6,244 nucleotides of DNA from JACDAN01 sp046714355 (GTDB lineage: Bacteria; Actinomycetota; Thermoleophilia; Gaiellales; Gaiellaceae), in contig JBKKAR010000109.1 of assembly GCA_046714355.1 (NCBI GenBank), positions 1 to 6,244 of the forward strand, written 5' to 3'. Positions 1 to 5,514 of this stretch are shown here, piece by piece; within the stretch, counting starts at the first letter, position 1; each line of letters begins with the position of its first letter. A model generated the notes under the pieces. That model had not been told where the DNA came from and made no database searches. It saw only the letters and a list, made by a program, of their open reading frames with translations. The translations under genes were made by a program, and so were the position numbers.

Positions 1-695
1 TTCGAGATCACTACATCATCTGCGGCTACGGCCGTGTAGGACGCCAGGTAGCCGACGAGTTCGCGGACGCCGGCGTGCCGTTCGTCGTGCTCGACTTCAA
101 CAAGGACGCCATCGAGGAGGCGCGTGAGCAGGACATCCTCTACGTCGAGGGGAACGGGACCGAGGACGAGGACCTGGAGGCCGCCGGGCTATCCCGCGCA
201 CGCGGTCTCGTGGCCTCCTCCGACTCGGACGCCGACAACCTCTACATCACGCTGTCTGCGCGACACGCCCGACCGGAGCTCTTCATCGTCGCCCGGGCCG
301 CCGACCGTGACGCCGCCAAAAAGCTGCGTCTGGCCGGTGCCGACCGCGTCGTCCAGCCCTATTCCACAGCCGGCAAGGAGATGGCGAAACTCGTCCTCAA
401 GCCTCAGGTGGCCGCGTTCCTCGACGTGGCCTCGGCGACAGGGGGCCCCGACCTTCAGTTCGAAGAGATCGAGGTCGGCTCCAACTTTGACCAGGTCGGC
501 AAGACGATCAAGGAGATCGACGTCCGCGGGCGGACCGGGGCATTGATCATCGCCCTGCGCAAGCAGGACGGCACGTTCGACACGACGCCGCAATCGGATG
601 CCGTCATCGACATCGGCGACGTGATGATCTCGGTGGGGACTCCCGAGGAGCTCGGCGCCCTCGAAGAGCTCTTCGGTCAGCCACTTGGCCGCTAG
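1..695 (+). CDS. Potassium channel / TrkA-type RCK protein, C-terminal part (5' end outside the window)
   Basis: This is the cytoplasmic regulatory part of a potassium channel or Trk-type transport protein, which binds a nucleotide and gates K+ flux. The open frame runs in from the left edge (first full codon at 3) with no stop, so the start is outside. An RCK/TrkA-N Rossmann fold begins at once: the dinucleotide-binding GYGRVG is at nt 24-41, followed by the second-strand VVLDFN with its acidic residue. The segments EGNGTEDEDL, DADNLYITL and GADRVVQPY are typical of the family. The last ~75 residues, from FEEIEVGSN to SVGTPEEL, form a TrkA-C domain. Family knowledge suggests a two-helix pore could precede this part, but it is not visible, so a single-chain channel and a separate TrkA subunit cannot be told apart. 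The stop lies 8 nt inside argS, suggesting translational coupling. Confidence 0.9.
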   Translation, partial: RDHYIICGYGRVGRQVADEFADAGVPFVVLDFNKDAIEEAREQDILYVEGNGTEDEDLEAAGLSRARGLVASSDSDADNLYITLSARHARPELFIVARAADRDAAKKLRLAGADRVVQPYSTAGKEMAKLVLKPQVAAFLDVASATGGPDLQFEEIEVGSNFDQVGKTIKEIDVRGRTGALIIALRKQDGTFDTTPQSDAVIDIGDVMISVGTPEELGALEELFGQPLGR

Positions 696-2199
696 GGCGA
701 TCCAGCGACTGGAGGCGGAGCTCGAGCGCCTGGCCGGCGCCCCGGTCGCTCTCGAGCGCCCGAGCCGCTCCGAGCACGGGGACTATGCGACCAACGTCGC
801 GCTCCGCCTTGCCCCGGGCAACGGGAAGCCGCCGCGCGAGGTGGCCGAATCGCTCGCGCGTGAGGCCGCCGAACTGGCTGAGGTCGAGCGCGCCGAGGTC
901 GCGGGGCCGGGGTTCGTGAACCTCTTCCTTGCGCCCTCCTGGTACGCGGAGGCGCTCGGCGAAGTCCTCGAGGCGGGCGATGGTTATGGCGGTAGCTTCG
1001 TGGAGACCCGAGAGCAGATCCAGGTGGAGATGGTCTCGGCGAACCCGACCGGCCCGCTGACCGTCGGCTCGGCCCGGAACGGCGCCTACGGCGACGCGGT
1101 CGCCCGGTTGCTCCAGTTCGCCGGCCACTCCGTCGAGCGCGAGTACTACTTCAACGACACCGGTCGGCAGATCGAGCTGTTCCGTGAGTCGGTCGAGGCC
1201 AGGCGGCGAGGCGAGGAGCCTCCCGAGGAGGGCTACACCGGCGAGTACGTCGCCGAGATCGCGGCGGAGCCGGGCGATCCGGTCGAGCGGATGCTCGATG
1301 AGATCCGCCGCGAGCTCGAGGCCTTCCGCATCCGCTTCGACTCGTGGGTCCTCCAGCGGGAGATCGAGCGCGGAATCCCGGACGTCTTGCCGCGTCTGGA
1401 CACGTACGAGGCCGACGGGACGGTGTGGGCGCGGACGAGCGAGCACGGGGACGACAAGGACCGCCCGCTCGTCCGCTCCGAGGACGGCAGCTATCTCTAC
1501 TTCGCGAGCGACATCGCCTACGTGCGCCAGAAGTTCGAGCGCGGGTTCGACCGGCTGATGTATGTCCTCGGCGCCGACCACCACGGGTACGTCGCCCGTC
1601 TGAAGGCGGCAGCGGCAATGCTCGGCTACGAGCAGGAGCGGCTCGAGGTCTTGATCTACCAGCTCGTGAACATCGTCGAGGGCGGCCAGGCGAAGCAGTC
1701 GTCCAAGCGCCGCGGCGACGTCGTCTTCCTCAGCGAGCTGGTGGACAAGATCGGCGTGGACGCCGCCCGCTGGTACCTCGTCTCGCGCGGACATGACCAG
1801 ACGATCGAGATCGACGTCGACCTCGCGCGGGAGCGGAGCGAGAAGAACCCCGTCTACTACGTCCAGTACGCGCACGCACGCATTGCGGGGATCCTGGGGA
1901 ACGCGGGTGACGCCGTGACCTCGCCGGAAGCGGCCGATCCCGCGCCAGAGGAGCGCGACCTGATCAAGCGGCTGGCGGAGTTCCCGGACGTCGTGGCCGA
2001 GGCGACCGAGCGTCGCGCGGCCCACGCGCTCCCGAACTACGCGATCCGGCTCGCAGACGACTTTCACCGCTTCTACCACCACCACCGCGTCCTCGAGAGC
2101 GAGGAGCAGGCGTTCAGGCTGGCGCTCGTGACGGCGACGAAGTCGGTGCTGGCGCGCTCGCTCGACCTGATCGGGGTCGAGGCGCCGGATCGCATGTAG
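685..2199 (+). CDS. argS: Arginine--tRNA ligase (ArgRS) with a divergent HIGH motif
   Basis: This class Ia synthetase charges tRNA-Arg with arginine in the cytoplasm, using ATP. An N-terminal additional domain contains EHGDYATNVAL (about residues 30-40). The catalytic domain has NPTGP at 120-124, the YYFNDTGRQ segment, GADHHGYVARLKAA, and a KMSKS-loop equivalent QSSKRRG at 338-344. A DALR anticodon-binding domain starts near NPVYYVQYAHARI and ends in the usual APDRM, so the C-terminus is intact. At 504 aa it is shorter than many ArgRS (about 550-580). The TTG at 685 is the only start that keeps the N-terminal domain: the frame opens after a stop at 625-627, no ATG or GTG lies between, and the next GTG (841) is too late. 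No good Shine-Dalgarno is visible, so translation probably depends on the 11-nt overlap with the preceding gene. The oddity is TVGS at 126-129 where HVGH is expected. Confidence 0.95.
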   Translation: MAARAIQRLEAELERLAGAPVALERPSRSEHGDYATNVALRLAPGNGKPPREVAESLAREAAELAEVERAEVAGPGFVNLFLAPSWYAEALGEVLEAGDGYGGSFVETREQIQVEMVSANPTGPLTVGSARNGAYGDAVARLLQFAGHSVEREYYFNDTGRQIELFRESVEARRRGEEPPEEGYTGEYVAEIAAEPGDPVERMLDEIRRELEAFRIRFDSWVLQREIERGIPDVLPRLDTYEADGTVWARTSEHGDDKDRPLVRSEDGSYLYFASDIAYVRQKFERGFDRLMYVLGADHHGYVARLKAAAAMLGYEQERLEVLIYQLVNIVEGGQAKQSSKRRGDVVFLSELVDKIGVDAARWYLVSRGHDQTIEIDVDLARERSEKNPVYYVQYAHARIAGILGNAGDAVTSPEAADPAPEERDLIKRLAEFPDVVAEATERRAAHALPNYAIRLADDFHRFYHHHRVLESEEQAFRLALVTATKSVLARSLDLIGVEAPDRM

Positions 2200-2204
2200 C
2201 CCAG

Positions 2205-2217
2205 TAGGATCGGACTC
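2205..2217 (+). promoter_or_regulatory. TAGGAT element before glpX: weak RBS or leaderless -10
   Basis: TAGGAT (2205-2210) is followed by exactly 7 nt and then the GTG of glpX. It contains AGGA, a weak Shine-Dalgarno at acceptable spacing. It also fits the actinobacterial TANNNT -10 consensus, placed so that transcription would begin at or one base before the start codon. No clear -35 is visible, because that stretch is argS coding sequence. The two readings cannot be separated by eye. Confidence 0.3.
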
Positions 2218-3213
2218 GTGGCCGCCTCGTCCAAGGCGCCAGACCGGAACCTGGCGCTCGAGCTCGTCCGTGTGACGGAAGCGGCTGCGATGGCGGCGGG
2301 CCGCTGGATCGGGCGCGGCGACAAGGAGGGCGCCGACAGGGCAGCTGTCGACGCGATGCGGGTCGTCCTCGACACGGTCTCGATGGCCGGACTGGTCGTC
2401 ATCGGCGAGGGGGAGAAGGACGAGGCGCCGATGCTCTTCAACGGCGAGGAGATCGGCAACGGGCAGGGCCCGGAGGTCGACGTCGCCGTCGATCCCCTCG
2501 AAGGGACACGGCTCACGGCCCTTGGGATGCCGAACGCGATCACCACCGTGGCACTGGCCGAGCGGGGCACGATGTTCTTTCCCGGCGCGGCCGTCTACAT
2601 GGACAAGGTCTCCTGTGGGCCCGAATCGGCGGACGTGATCGACATCGAGGCGCCGCCGGCGGAGAACGTCCGCCGGGTGGCGAAGGCCCGCGGCGTCTCC
2701 ACGAGCGAGATCTCGGTCGTCGTGCTCGACCGCGAACGGCATGCGAACCTGATCACAGAGCTGCGTGACGTCGGCGCCAAGGTGATGCTGATCACCGACG
2801 GCGACGTCGCTCCCGCGATCGCAGCGTCGCAATCCGGCACCGGTGTCGACCTGCTGATGGGCGTCGGCGGCACCCCGGAGGGCGTCCTCTCCGCGGCAGC
2901 TCTGAAGTGCGTCGGCGGCGCGATCCAGGGGAAGCTGTGGCCCCGCAACGACGAGGAACGGCAGGCGTTGGTCGACGACGGGTACGACCTCGACCGGGTC
3001 CTGACGACCGACGACCTGGTCGGCAGCCAGAACGTCTTCTTCGCCGCCACCGGCGTGACGACCGGCGCGCTGCTCTCAGGAGTGCGCTACACGCGCGAGG
3101 GCGCGGCGACCGACTCGATCGTCATGCGCTCACGCAGCGGAACGGTGCGCCGCATCGAGGCGACCCACGCGTTCCAGAAGCTCGAAGAGATCTCGAACCT
3201 CGCGCTGCGTTGA
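2218..3213 (+). CDS. glpX: Fructose-1,6-bisphosphatase, class II (GlpX type)
   Basis: This enzyme hydrolyses fructose 1,6-bisphosphate to fructose 6-phosphate, the committed gluconeogenic step, in the cytoplasm; some relatives also use sedoheptulose 1,7-bisphosphate. Its 331 residues match the usual length. Metal- and phosphate-binding motifs of the lithium-sensitive phosphatase superfamily are present: GEGEKDEAP at 63-71, DPLEGT at 92-97, ITDGD at 192-196, and GVGGTPEG at 215-222, whose Glu221 corresponds to a conserved catalytic-site Glu in GlpX. The C-terminal MRSRSGTVR segment is also typical. The GTG start gives the expected N-terminus (NLALELVRVTEAAA) and lies 18 nt after argS. AGGA at 2206-2209 is a weak Shine-Dalgarno with 8-nt spacing. 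The same stretch reads TAGGAT, a possible -10, so a private leaderless promoter is an alternative to read-through from argS. No key residue appears lost. Confidence 0.95.
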   Translation: MAASSKAPDRNLALELVRVTEAAAMAAGRWIGRGDKEGADRAAVDAMRVVLDTVSMAGLVVIGEGEKDEAPMLFNGEEIGNGQGPEVDVAVDPLEGTRLTALGMPNAITTVALAERGTMFFPGAAVYMDKVSCGPESADVIDIEAPPAENVRRVAKARGVSTSEISVVVLDRERHANLITELRDVGAKVMLITDGDVAPAIAASQSGTGVDLLMGVGGTPEGVLSAAALKCVGGAIQGKLWPRNDEERQALVDDGYDLDRVLTTDDLVGSQNVFFAATGVTTGALLSGVRYTREGAATDSIVMRSRSGTVRRIEATHAFQKLEEISNLALR

Positions 3214-3235
3214 CCGACATGCCTGGTCGAGCCGC

Positions 3236-3256
3236 GTCCAGGGACAGTCCCTGGAC
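3236..3256. terminator. Perfect 9-bp inverted repeat downstream of glpX (stem-loop, no U tract)
   Basis: Arms GTCCAGGGA (3236-3244) and TCCCTGGAC (3248-3256) are exact reverse complements around a 3-nt CAG loop, beginning 22 nt after the glpX stop. The position suggests a transcript end or an mRNA 3'-end stabiliser for the argS-glpX unit. No run of T follows, so it is not a classical intrinsic terminator. It could instead be a copy of a dispersed palindromic repeat, or a dimeric-protein binding site. Confidence 0.45.
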
Positions 3257-3441
3257 ATGGCCCGCGGCGCCCGCCCCGGTTCTCCACAGCTGAGAGATTG
3301 CGAAACGCCGCAGGCCAGTAGCCATGCTGGATCCCGATCGCGTTCAGCTGTTACCGCACGTCTGCGGGATCTACCCCAAGGGCACGGTTGGGTTCAGCAC
3401 GAGTGGCGGGTTTAGGACGCACGGGAACGACACCGGCTCTA

Positions 3442-3474
3442 TAGGCTCGCGCTGTGGTCCGAGTTGAGGGAGGA
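3442..3474 (+). promoter_or_regulatory. Possible -10 and strong Shine-Dalgarno before the cupin gene
   Basis: A strong purine-rich ribosome binding site, GAGGGAGGA (3466-3474), sits just upstream of the ATG at 3477; its GAGG core is 7 nt away. Further up, TAGGCT (3442-3447), within CTATAGGCT, fits a TANNNT -10 and would give a leader of roughly 23 nt. I see no convincing -35. The ribosome binding site is well supported, while the promoter is weak. Confidence 0.4.
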
Positions 3475-3476
3475 CG

Positions 3477-3845
3477 ATGAAAGCTTTTACGCGCGAGACG
3501 ATGCACGTCGCGATGGAGGGCGATGGTCTTGAGATTCGGCTGGACGAAGCCGGTGAGATGACGGTTGGCTTCTTCCGGCTTCCAAGCGGGACTGACCTGC
3601 GTCCGCTGCTGCACGGGCTGGAAGGCGATCTATGCCAGTGCCCGCATTGGGGTTACATGCTGAAGGGAACCTTGCGTATGCACACACCCACCGGACCAAA
3701 GGAGTACCAGGCGGGGCAAGCGGTCTACTGGGCGCCGGGCCACGCTCCCGAGGCGCTGGAGGATGTCGAGTATGTCGACTTCTCGCCCACACAGGAGCTG
3801 AACACAGTGCTCGAACACGTCAAGCAGCAAGCAGCAGGTTCCTAA
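3477..3845 (+). CDS. Small single-domain cupin protein
   Basis: This 122-residue cytoplasmic protein is predicted to be a single cupin beta-barrel. Function and substrate are unknown. The core is CPHWGYMLKGTLRMHTPTG (residues 55-73), then EYQAGQAVYWAPGHAPEA (76-93) and YVDFSPTQEL (99-108). These match a cupin pattern: a strand ending in G, a turn, then AG(x)nYxxPGH. The usual metal-binding HxH of motif 1 is replaced by C53-x-C55-P-H57, leaving His57, His89 and perhaps the two cysteines as candidate ligands. No signal peptide is present. The start is well set by ATG with GAGGGAGGA just upstream. The gene stands alone between glpX and the converging aldolase gene. By hand count, GC over 3481-3840 is 221/360 (about 61%), against about 70% in sampled rows of the flanking enzymes, and it uses AAA, CTT and TTT codons more freely. 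It may have been gained separately. Confidence 0.8.
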   Translation: MKAFTRETMHVAMEGDGLEIRLDEAGEMTVGFFRLPSGTDLRPLLHGLEGDLCQCPHWGYMLKGTLRMHTPTGPKEYQAGQAVYWAPGHAPEALEDVEYVDFSPTQELNTVLEHVKQQAAGS

Positions 3846-3901
3846 CGCTCGCATAGGAGCGAGTTACGTAACGGGCACCGGCCGTTTCGCCAAGCCCTCA
3901 G
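3846..3901. other. 56-bp spacer between convergent genes, with small inverted repeats
   Basis: The cupin (+) and aldolase (-) genes converge here, so both transcripts should end in or near this spacer. It contains a 5-bp stem CGCTC/GAGCG (3846-3850/3857-3861), a perfect 10-bp palindrome GTTACGTAAC (3863-3872), and a 5-bp stem AACGG/CCGTT (3870-3874/3882-3886) followed by one further T at 3887. None is a strong intrinsic terminator in either direction. Factor-dependent or bidirectional termination is plausible but not shown. Confidence 0.35.
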
Positions 3902-4924
3902 CTAGGCGACGGCCTCGGCAGTCTCCCACTCGGGCGCGTACGAGCCCGACCGGGCGGCGCCGTTGAACTTCGCGCGGCGGTAGAACGCCTTCTGCGCGGC
4001 CTCCACGTTCCCATCGTCGCCCTGCCACGCCTTCAGCGCCGGCGACTGGAGCGCCCGGCCGTAGGAGAACGAGAGCTCCCACGGGTGCTCGCCCAGCGCG
4101 TTCATCGCGTTCAGCCGGGCTGTGGCGTCCTCGTCGCTCTGGCCGCCGGACAGGAAGACGATGCCCGGCACCGATGCCGGCACGGTGTTCCGGAGCGCCC
4201 GGACGGTCATCTCCGCGACCGTCCGCGTATCGGCCTGGTCGGAGCCGTCGTAGCCCGACAGAACCATGTTCGGCTTCAGCAGCGTCCCCTCGCGCTCGAC
4301 ACGCTGGTCGAAGAGCTCGGTGTAGACGGCCTGGAGCACCCGCACGGTGACGCGGTAGCTCTCGTCGATCGAGTGCGAGCCGTCCATGAGGATCTCCGGC
4401 TCCACGATCGGGACGAGGCCGGCCTCCTGGCTCAGCGCCGCGTAGCGGCCCAGCGCATGCGCGTTCGTCCAGATCGCGTAGTCGCTCGGTAGGCCGTCGC
4501 CGATCGAGATCACGGCGCGCCACTTCGTGAAGCGCGCGCCGAGCCCGTAGTACTCCTCGAGCCGCTCGCGCAGCCCGTCGAGCCCTTCGGTGATCGTCTC
4601 GTCGGGCGAGCCGGCCAGCGGTTTCGCGCCCATGTCGACCTTGATCCCCGGGACGATCCCCTTGCTCTCGAGGAGCTTAGGGAACGGCGTTCCGTCCGCC
4701 GACGACTGACGGATCGTCTCGTCGTAGAGGATGACCCCGCTGATGAACTCCTCTGCTCCCGGGGTCGTGAAGAGCAGGTCTCGGTAGGCCCGCCGGTTCT
4801 CCTCGGTCGACTCGGCCCCGATCGAGTCGAAGCGCTTCTTGATTGTCCCCGAGCTCTCATCGGCGGCGAGGATTCCCTTGCCGTCGGCGACCAGAGCCCG
4901 GGCGATCTCGTGCAGGTCAGCCAT
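3902..4924 (-). CDS. Fructose-bisphosphate aldolase, class I
   Basis: This cytoplasmic Schiff-base aldolase reversibly joins dihydroxyacetone phosphate and glyceraldehyde 3-phosphate into fructose 1,6-bisphosphate, in glycolysis and gluconeogenesis. The 340-residue chain resembles the animal and plant class I enzyme throughout. It has GILAADESSGTI with Asp22, GIKVDMG with Lys95, KWRAV with Lys134, VEPEILMDG with Glu175 and Glu177, and EGTLLKPNMV with the Schiff-base Lys217. FLSGGQSDEDA and SYGRALQ with Arg290 bind phosphate in this family. The animal C-terminal Tyr is absent; the chain ends in EAVA. The ATG is well fixed by AAGGAGGG (4938-4931), 6 nt upstream. The lipoprotein gene ends 30 nt upstream on the same strand, so partial co-transcription is possible, but a promoter candidate and an inverted repeat lie in that gap. 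The product feeds GlpX, encoded convergently nearby. Confidence 0.96.
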   Translation of the reverse strand: MADLHEIARALVADGKGILAADESSGTIKKRFDSIGAESTEENRRAYRDLLFTTPGAEEFISGVILYDETIRQSSADGTPFPKLLESKGIVPGIKVDMGAKPLAGSPDETITEGLDGLRERLEEYYGLGARFTKWRAVISIGDGLPSDYAIWTNAHALGRYAALSQEAGLVPIVEPEILMDGSHSIDESYRVTVRVLQAVYTELFDQRVEREGTLLKPNMVLSGYDGSDQADTRTVAEMTVRALRNTVPASVPGIVFLSGGQSDEDATARLNAMNALGEHPWELSFSYGRALQSPALKAWQGDDGNVEAAQKAFYRRAKFNGAARSGSYAPEWETAEAVA

Positions 4925-4927
4925 GCA

Positions 4928-4954
4928 AATCCCTCCTTGTTCTCCAGAGGGATT
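4928..4954. repeat. 8-bp inverted repeat over the aldolase RBS and probable -10
   Basis: AATCCCTC (4928-4935) and GAGGGATT (4947-4954) are exact reverse complements separated by 11 nt. On the aldolase strand, the arm nearest the gene contains most of the Shine-Dalgarno. The far arm overlaps four bases of the candidate -10 TAGAAT. In an mRNA starting upstream (for example read-through from the lipoprotein), it could fold and hide the RBS. For a transcript starting at the local promoter, only the near arm is transcribed, and the repeat would better fit a DNA operator. Confidence 0.45.
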
Positions 4955-4981
4955 CTAGGCGGGACAGGCGGTGCGTTCGAA
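4952..4981 (-). promoter_or_regulatory. Candidate aldolase promoter
   Basis: Reading the reverse strand, TAGAAT (4957-4952) matches TATAAT at 5 of 6 positions. An 18-nt spacer separates it from TTCGAA (4981-4976), a poor -35 (3 of 6 to TTGACA). Transcription would start near 4945, giving a leader of about 20 nt that includes the AAGGAGGG ribosome binding site. The first three bases of the -10 are the TAG stop codon of the upstream lipoprotein gene. Confidence 0.4.
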
Positions 4982-5404
4982 ACCGCGGGCAGCCTTGTCG
5001 CTCAGCACCCAGCGCCACTCGCTCCCGACCTTGATCACGTGGTACGTGGCCGTGTACTCGGTCTCGTCGGTGACGACGCGCACCTCCGCGCGCTTGGCGG
5101 CGGTGCCGGGCGGGAGGCCGTAGACCGTCAGCGGCGTGTCCTGGACGTCGAGGATGACGACCGAGTCGATCGTCCCCTTGACGTCGATGCCGCGCCGGCA
5201 GTCCTCGTATCCCTTGCGGGTGACGAGCTGCTGGTGCCGGGGGTGGAGGCGATCCCAGGCGCCGGCGTAGTCCCCGAAGTACTCCAGCTCGAGGACCGTC
5301 TTGACCGCCGCGCCGGCGTCGTGATCCTCTGAGTCCTCGCTCAGCGCGCAGCCAGTCGCGAGCGCGACGAGGGCAATGGTGAGGAGGGTTCGGGCGAGGG
5401 CCAT
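4955..5404 (-). CDS. Small secreted lipoprotein, possible NTF2-like/DUF4878-type fold
   Basis: This is a 149-residue predicted lipoprotein of unknown function. The N-terminus MALARTLLTIALVALATGC has one Arg, a hydrophobic stretch and a lipobox (LATGC, residues 15-19), so Cys19 should be lipidated and the mature ~131 residues lie outside the membrane. An acidic linker (22-30) precedes AAVKTVLELEYFGDYAGAWDRLHP (32-55), a helix with an aromatic pattern like the opening of NTF2-like or DUF4878-type domains. Beta-rich segments ending in VGSEWRWVLSD (126-136) fit the same fold; this assignment is by eye only. Cys69 and Cys147 could form a disulfide. The ATG at 5404 is the start that gives a proper signal peptide. 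No strong Shine-Dalgarno precedes it, but a TAGCGT -10 lies 11 nt upstream, implying a very short leader. It is divergent from tRNA-Gly and lies directly upstream of the aldolase. Confidence 0.75.
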   Translation of the reverse strand: MALARTLLTIALVALATGCALSEDSEDHDAGAAVKTVLELEYFGDYAGAWDRLHPRHQQLVTRKGYEDCRRGIDVKGTIDSVVILDVQDTPLTVYGLPPGTAAKRAEVRVVTDETEYTATYHVIKVGSEWRWVLSDKAARGFERTACPA

Positions 5405-5435
5405 TCCGGTGCCGGACGCTATCGTTACGGGCGAC
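5405..5435. promoter_or_regulatory. 31-bp divergent control region of lipoprotein and tRNA-Gly, with overlapping -10 candidates
   Basis: Forward, TATCGT (5420-5425) is a 4-of-6 match to TATAAT and would start transcription about 4 nt before the tRNA. Reverse, TAGCGT (5421-5416) fits TANNNT and would start lipoprotein transcription a few bases before its ATG. The two hexamers share bases 5420-5421, so the promoters would compete if both are real. No clear -35 is seen for either; each would fall inside the opposite gene. Confidence 0.3.
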
Positions 5436-5508
5436 GCGGACGTAGCTCAGTTGGTAGAGCATCGGCTTCCCAAGCCGAGGGTCGTGGGTTCGAATCCCAT
5501 CGTCCGCT
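5436..5508 (+). tRNA. tRNA-Gly (anticodon CCC)
   Basis: A complete cloverleaf can be folded by hand. Acceptor GCGGACG (5436-5442) pairs with CGTCCGC (5501-5507). The D stem is GCTC/GAGC (5445-5448/5457-5460). The anticodon stem is TCGGC/GCCGA (5462-5466/5474-5478) around loop TTCCCAA, with anticodon CCC at 5469-5471. The T arm is GTGGG-TTCGAAT-CCCAT (5484-5500), with one G-T wobble. The discriminator base is T (5508), as usual for bacterial tRNA-Gly. Anticodon CCC reads GGG codons. CCA is not encoded (CTG follows), so it must be added after transcription. No intron or second tRNA is visible nearby. Confidence 0.97.
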
Positions 5509-5514
5509 CTGGGC

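Noticed and set aside
75..77. GTG at 75 as the start of the RCK protein
   Set aside because: The dinucleotide-binding GYGRVG motif lies upstream (24-41) in the same open frame, so the real start is left of the window.
189..593. Reverse-strand frame antisense to the RCK domain gene
   Set aside because: No motif or RBS, and it fully overlaps a well-supported conserved gene.
604..2832. 742-codon open frame on the reverse strand across argS and glpX
   Set aside because: It lies antisense to two clearly conserved enzymes. Its Arg/Asp/His/Leu-rich composition without motifs is the usual mirror of high-GC codon bias.
3864..4523. 219-codon reverse frame within the aldolase gene
   Set aside because: A frame-shifted shadow of the aldolase with Arg/Gly/Ala-rich composition and no family motifs.
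4917..5462. 181-codon reverse frame spanning the lipoprotein and part of the tRNA
   Set aside because: Out of frame with the lipoprotein, very Arg/Pro-rich, and starting inside the tRNA; a shadow frame.
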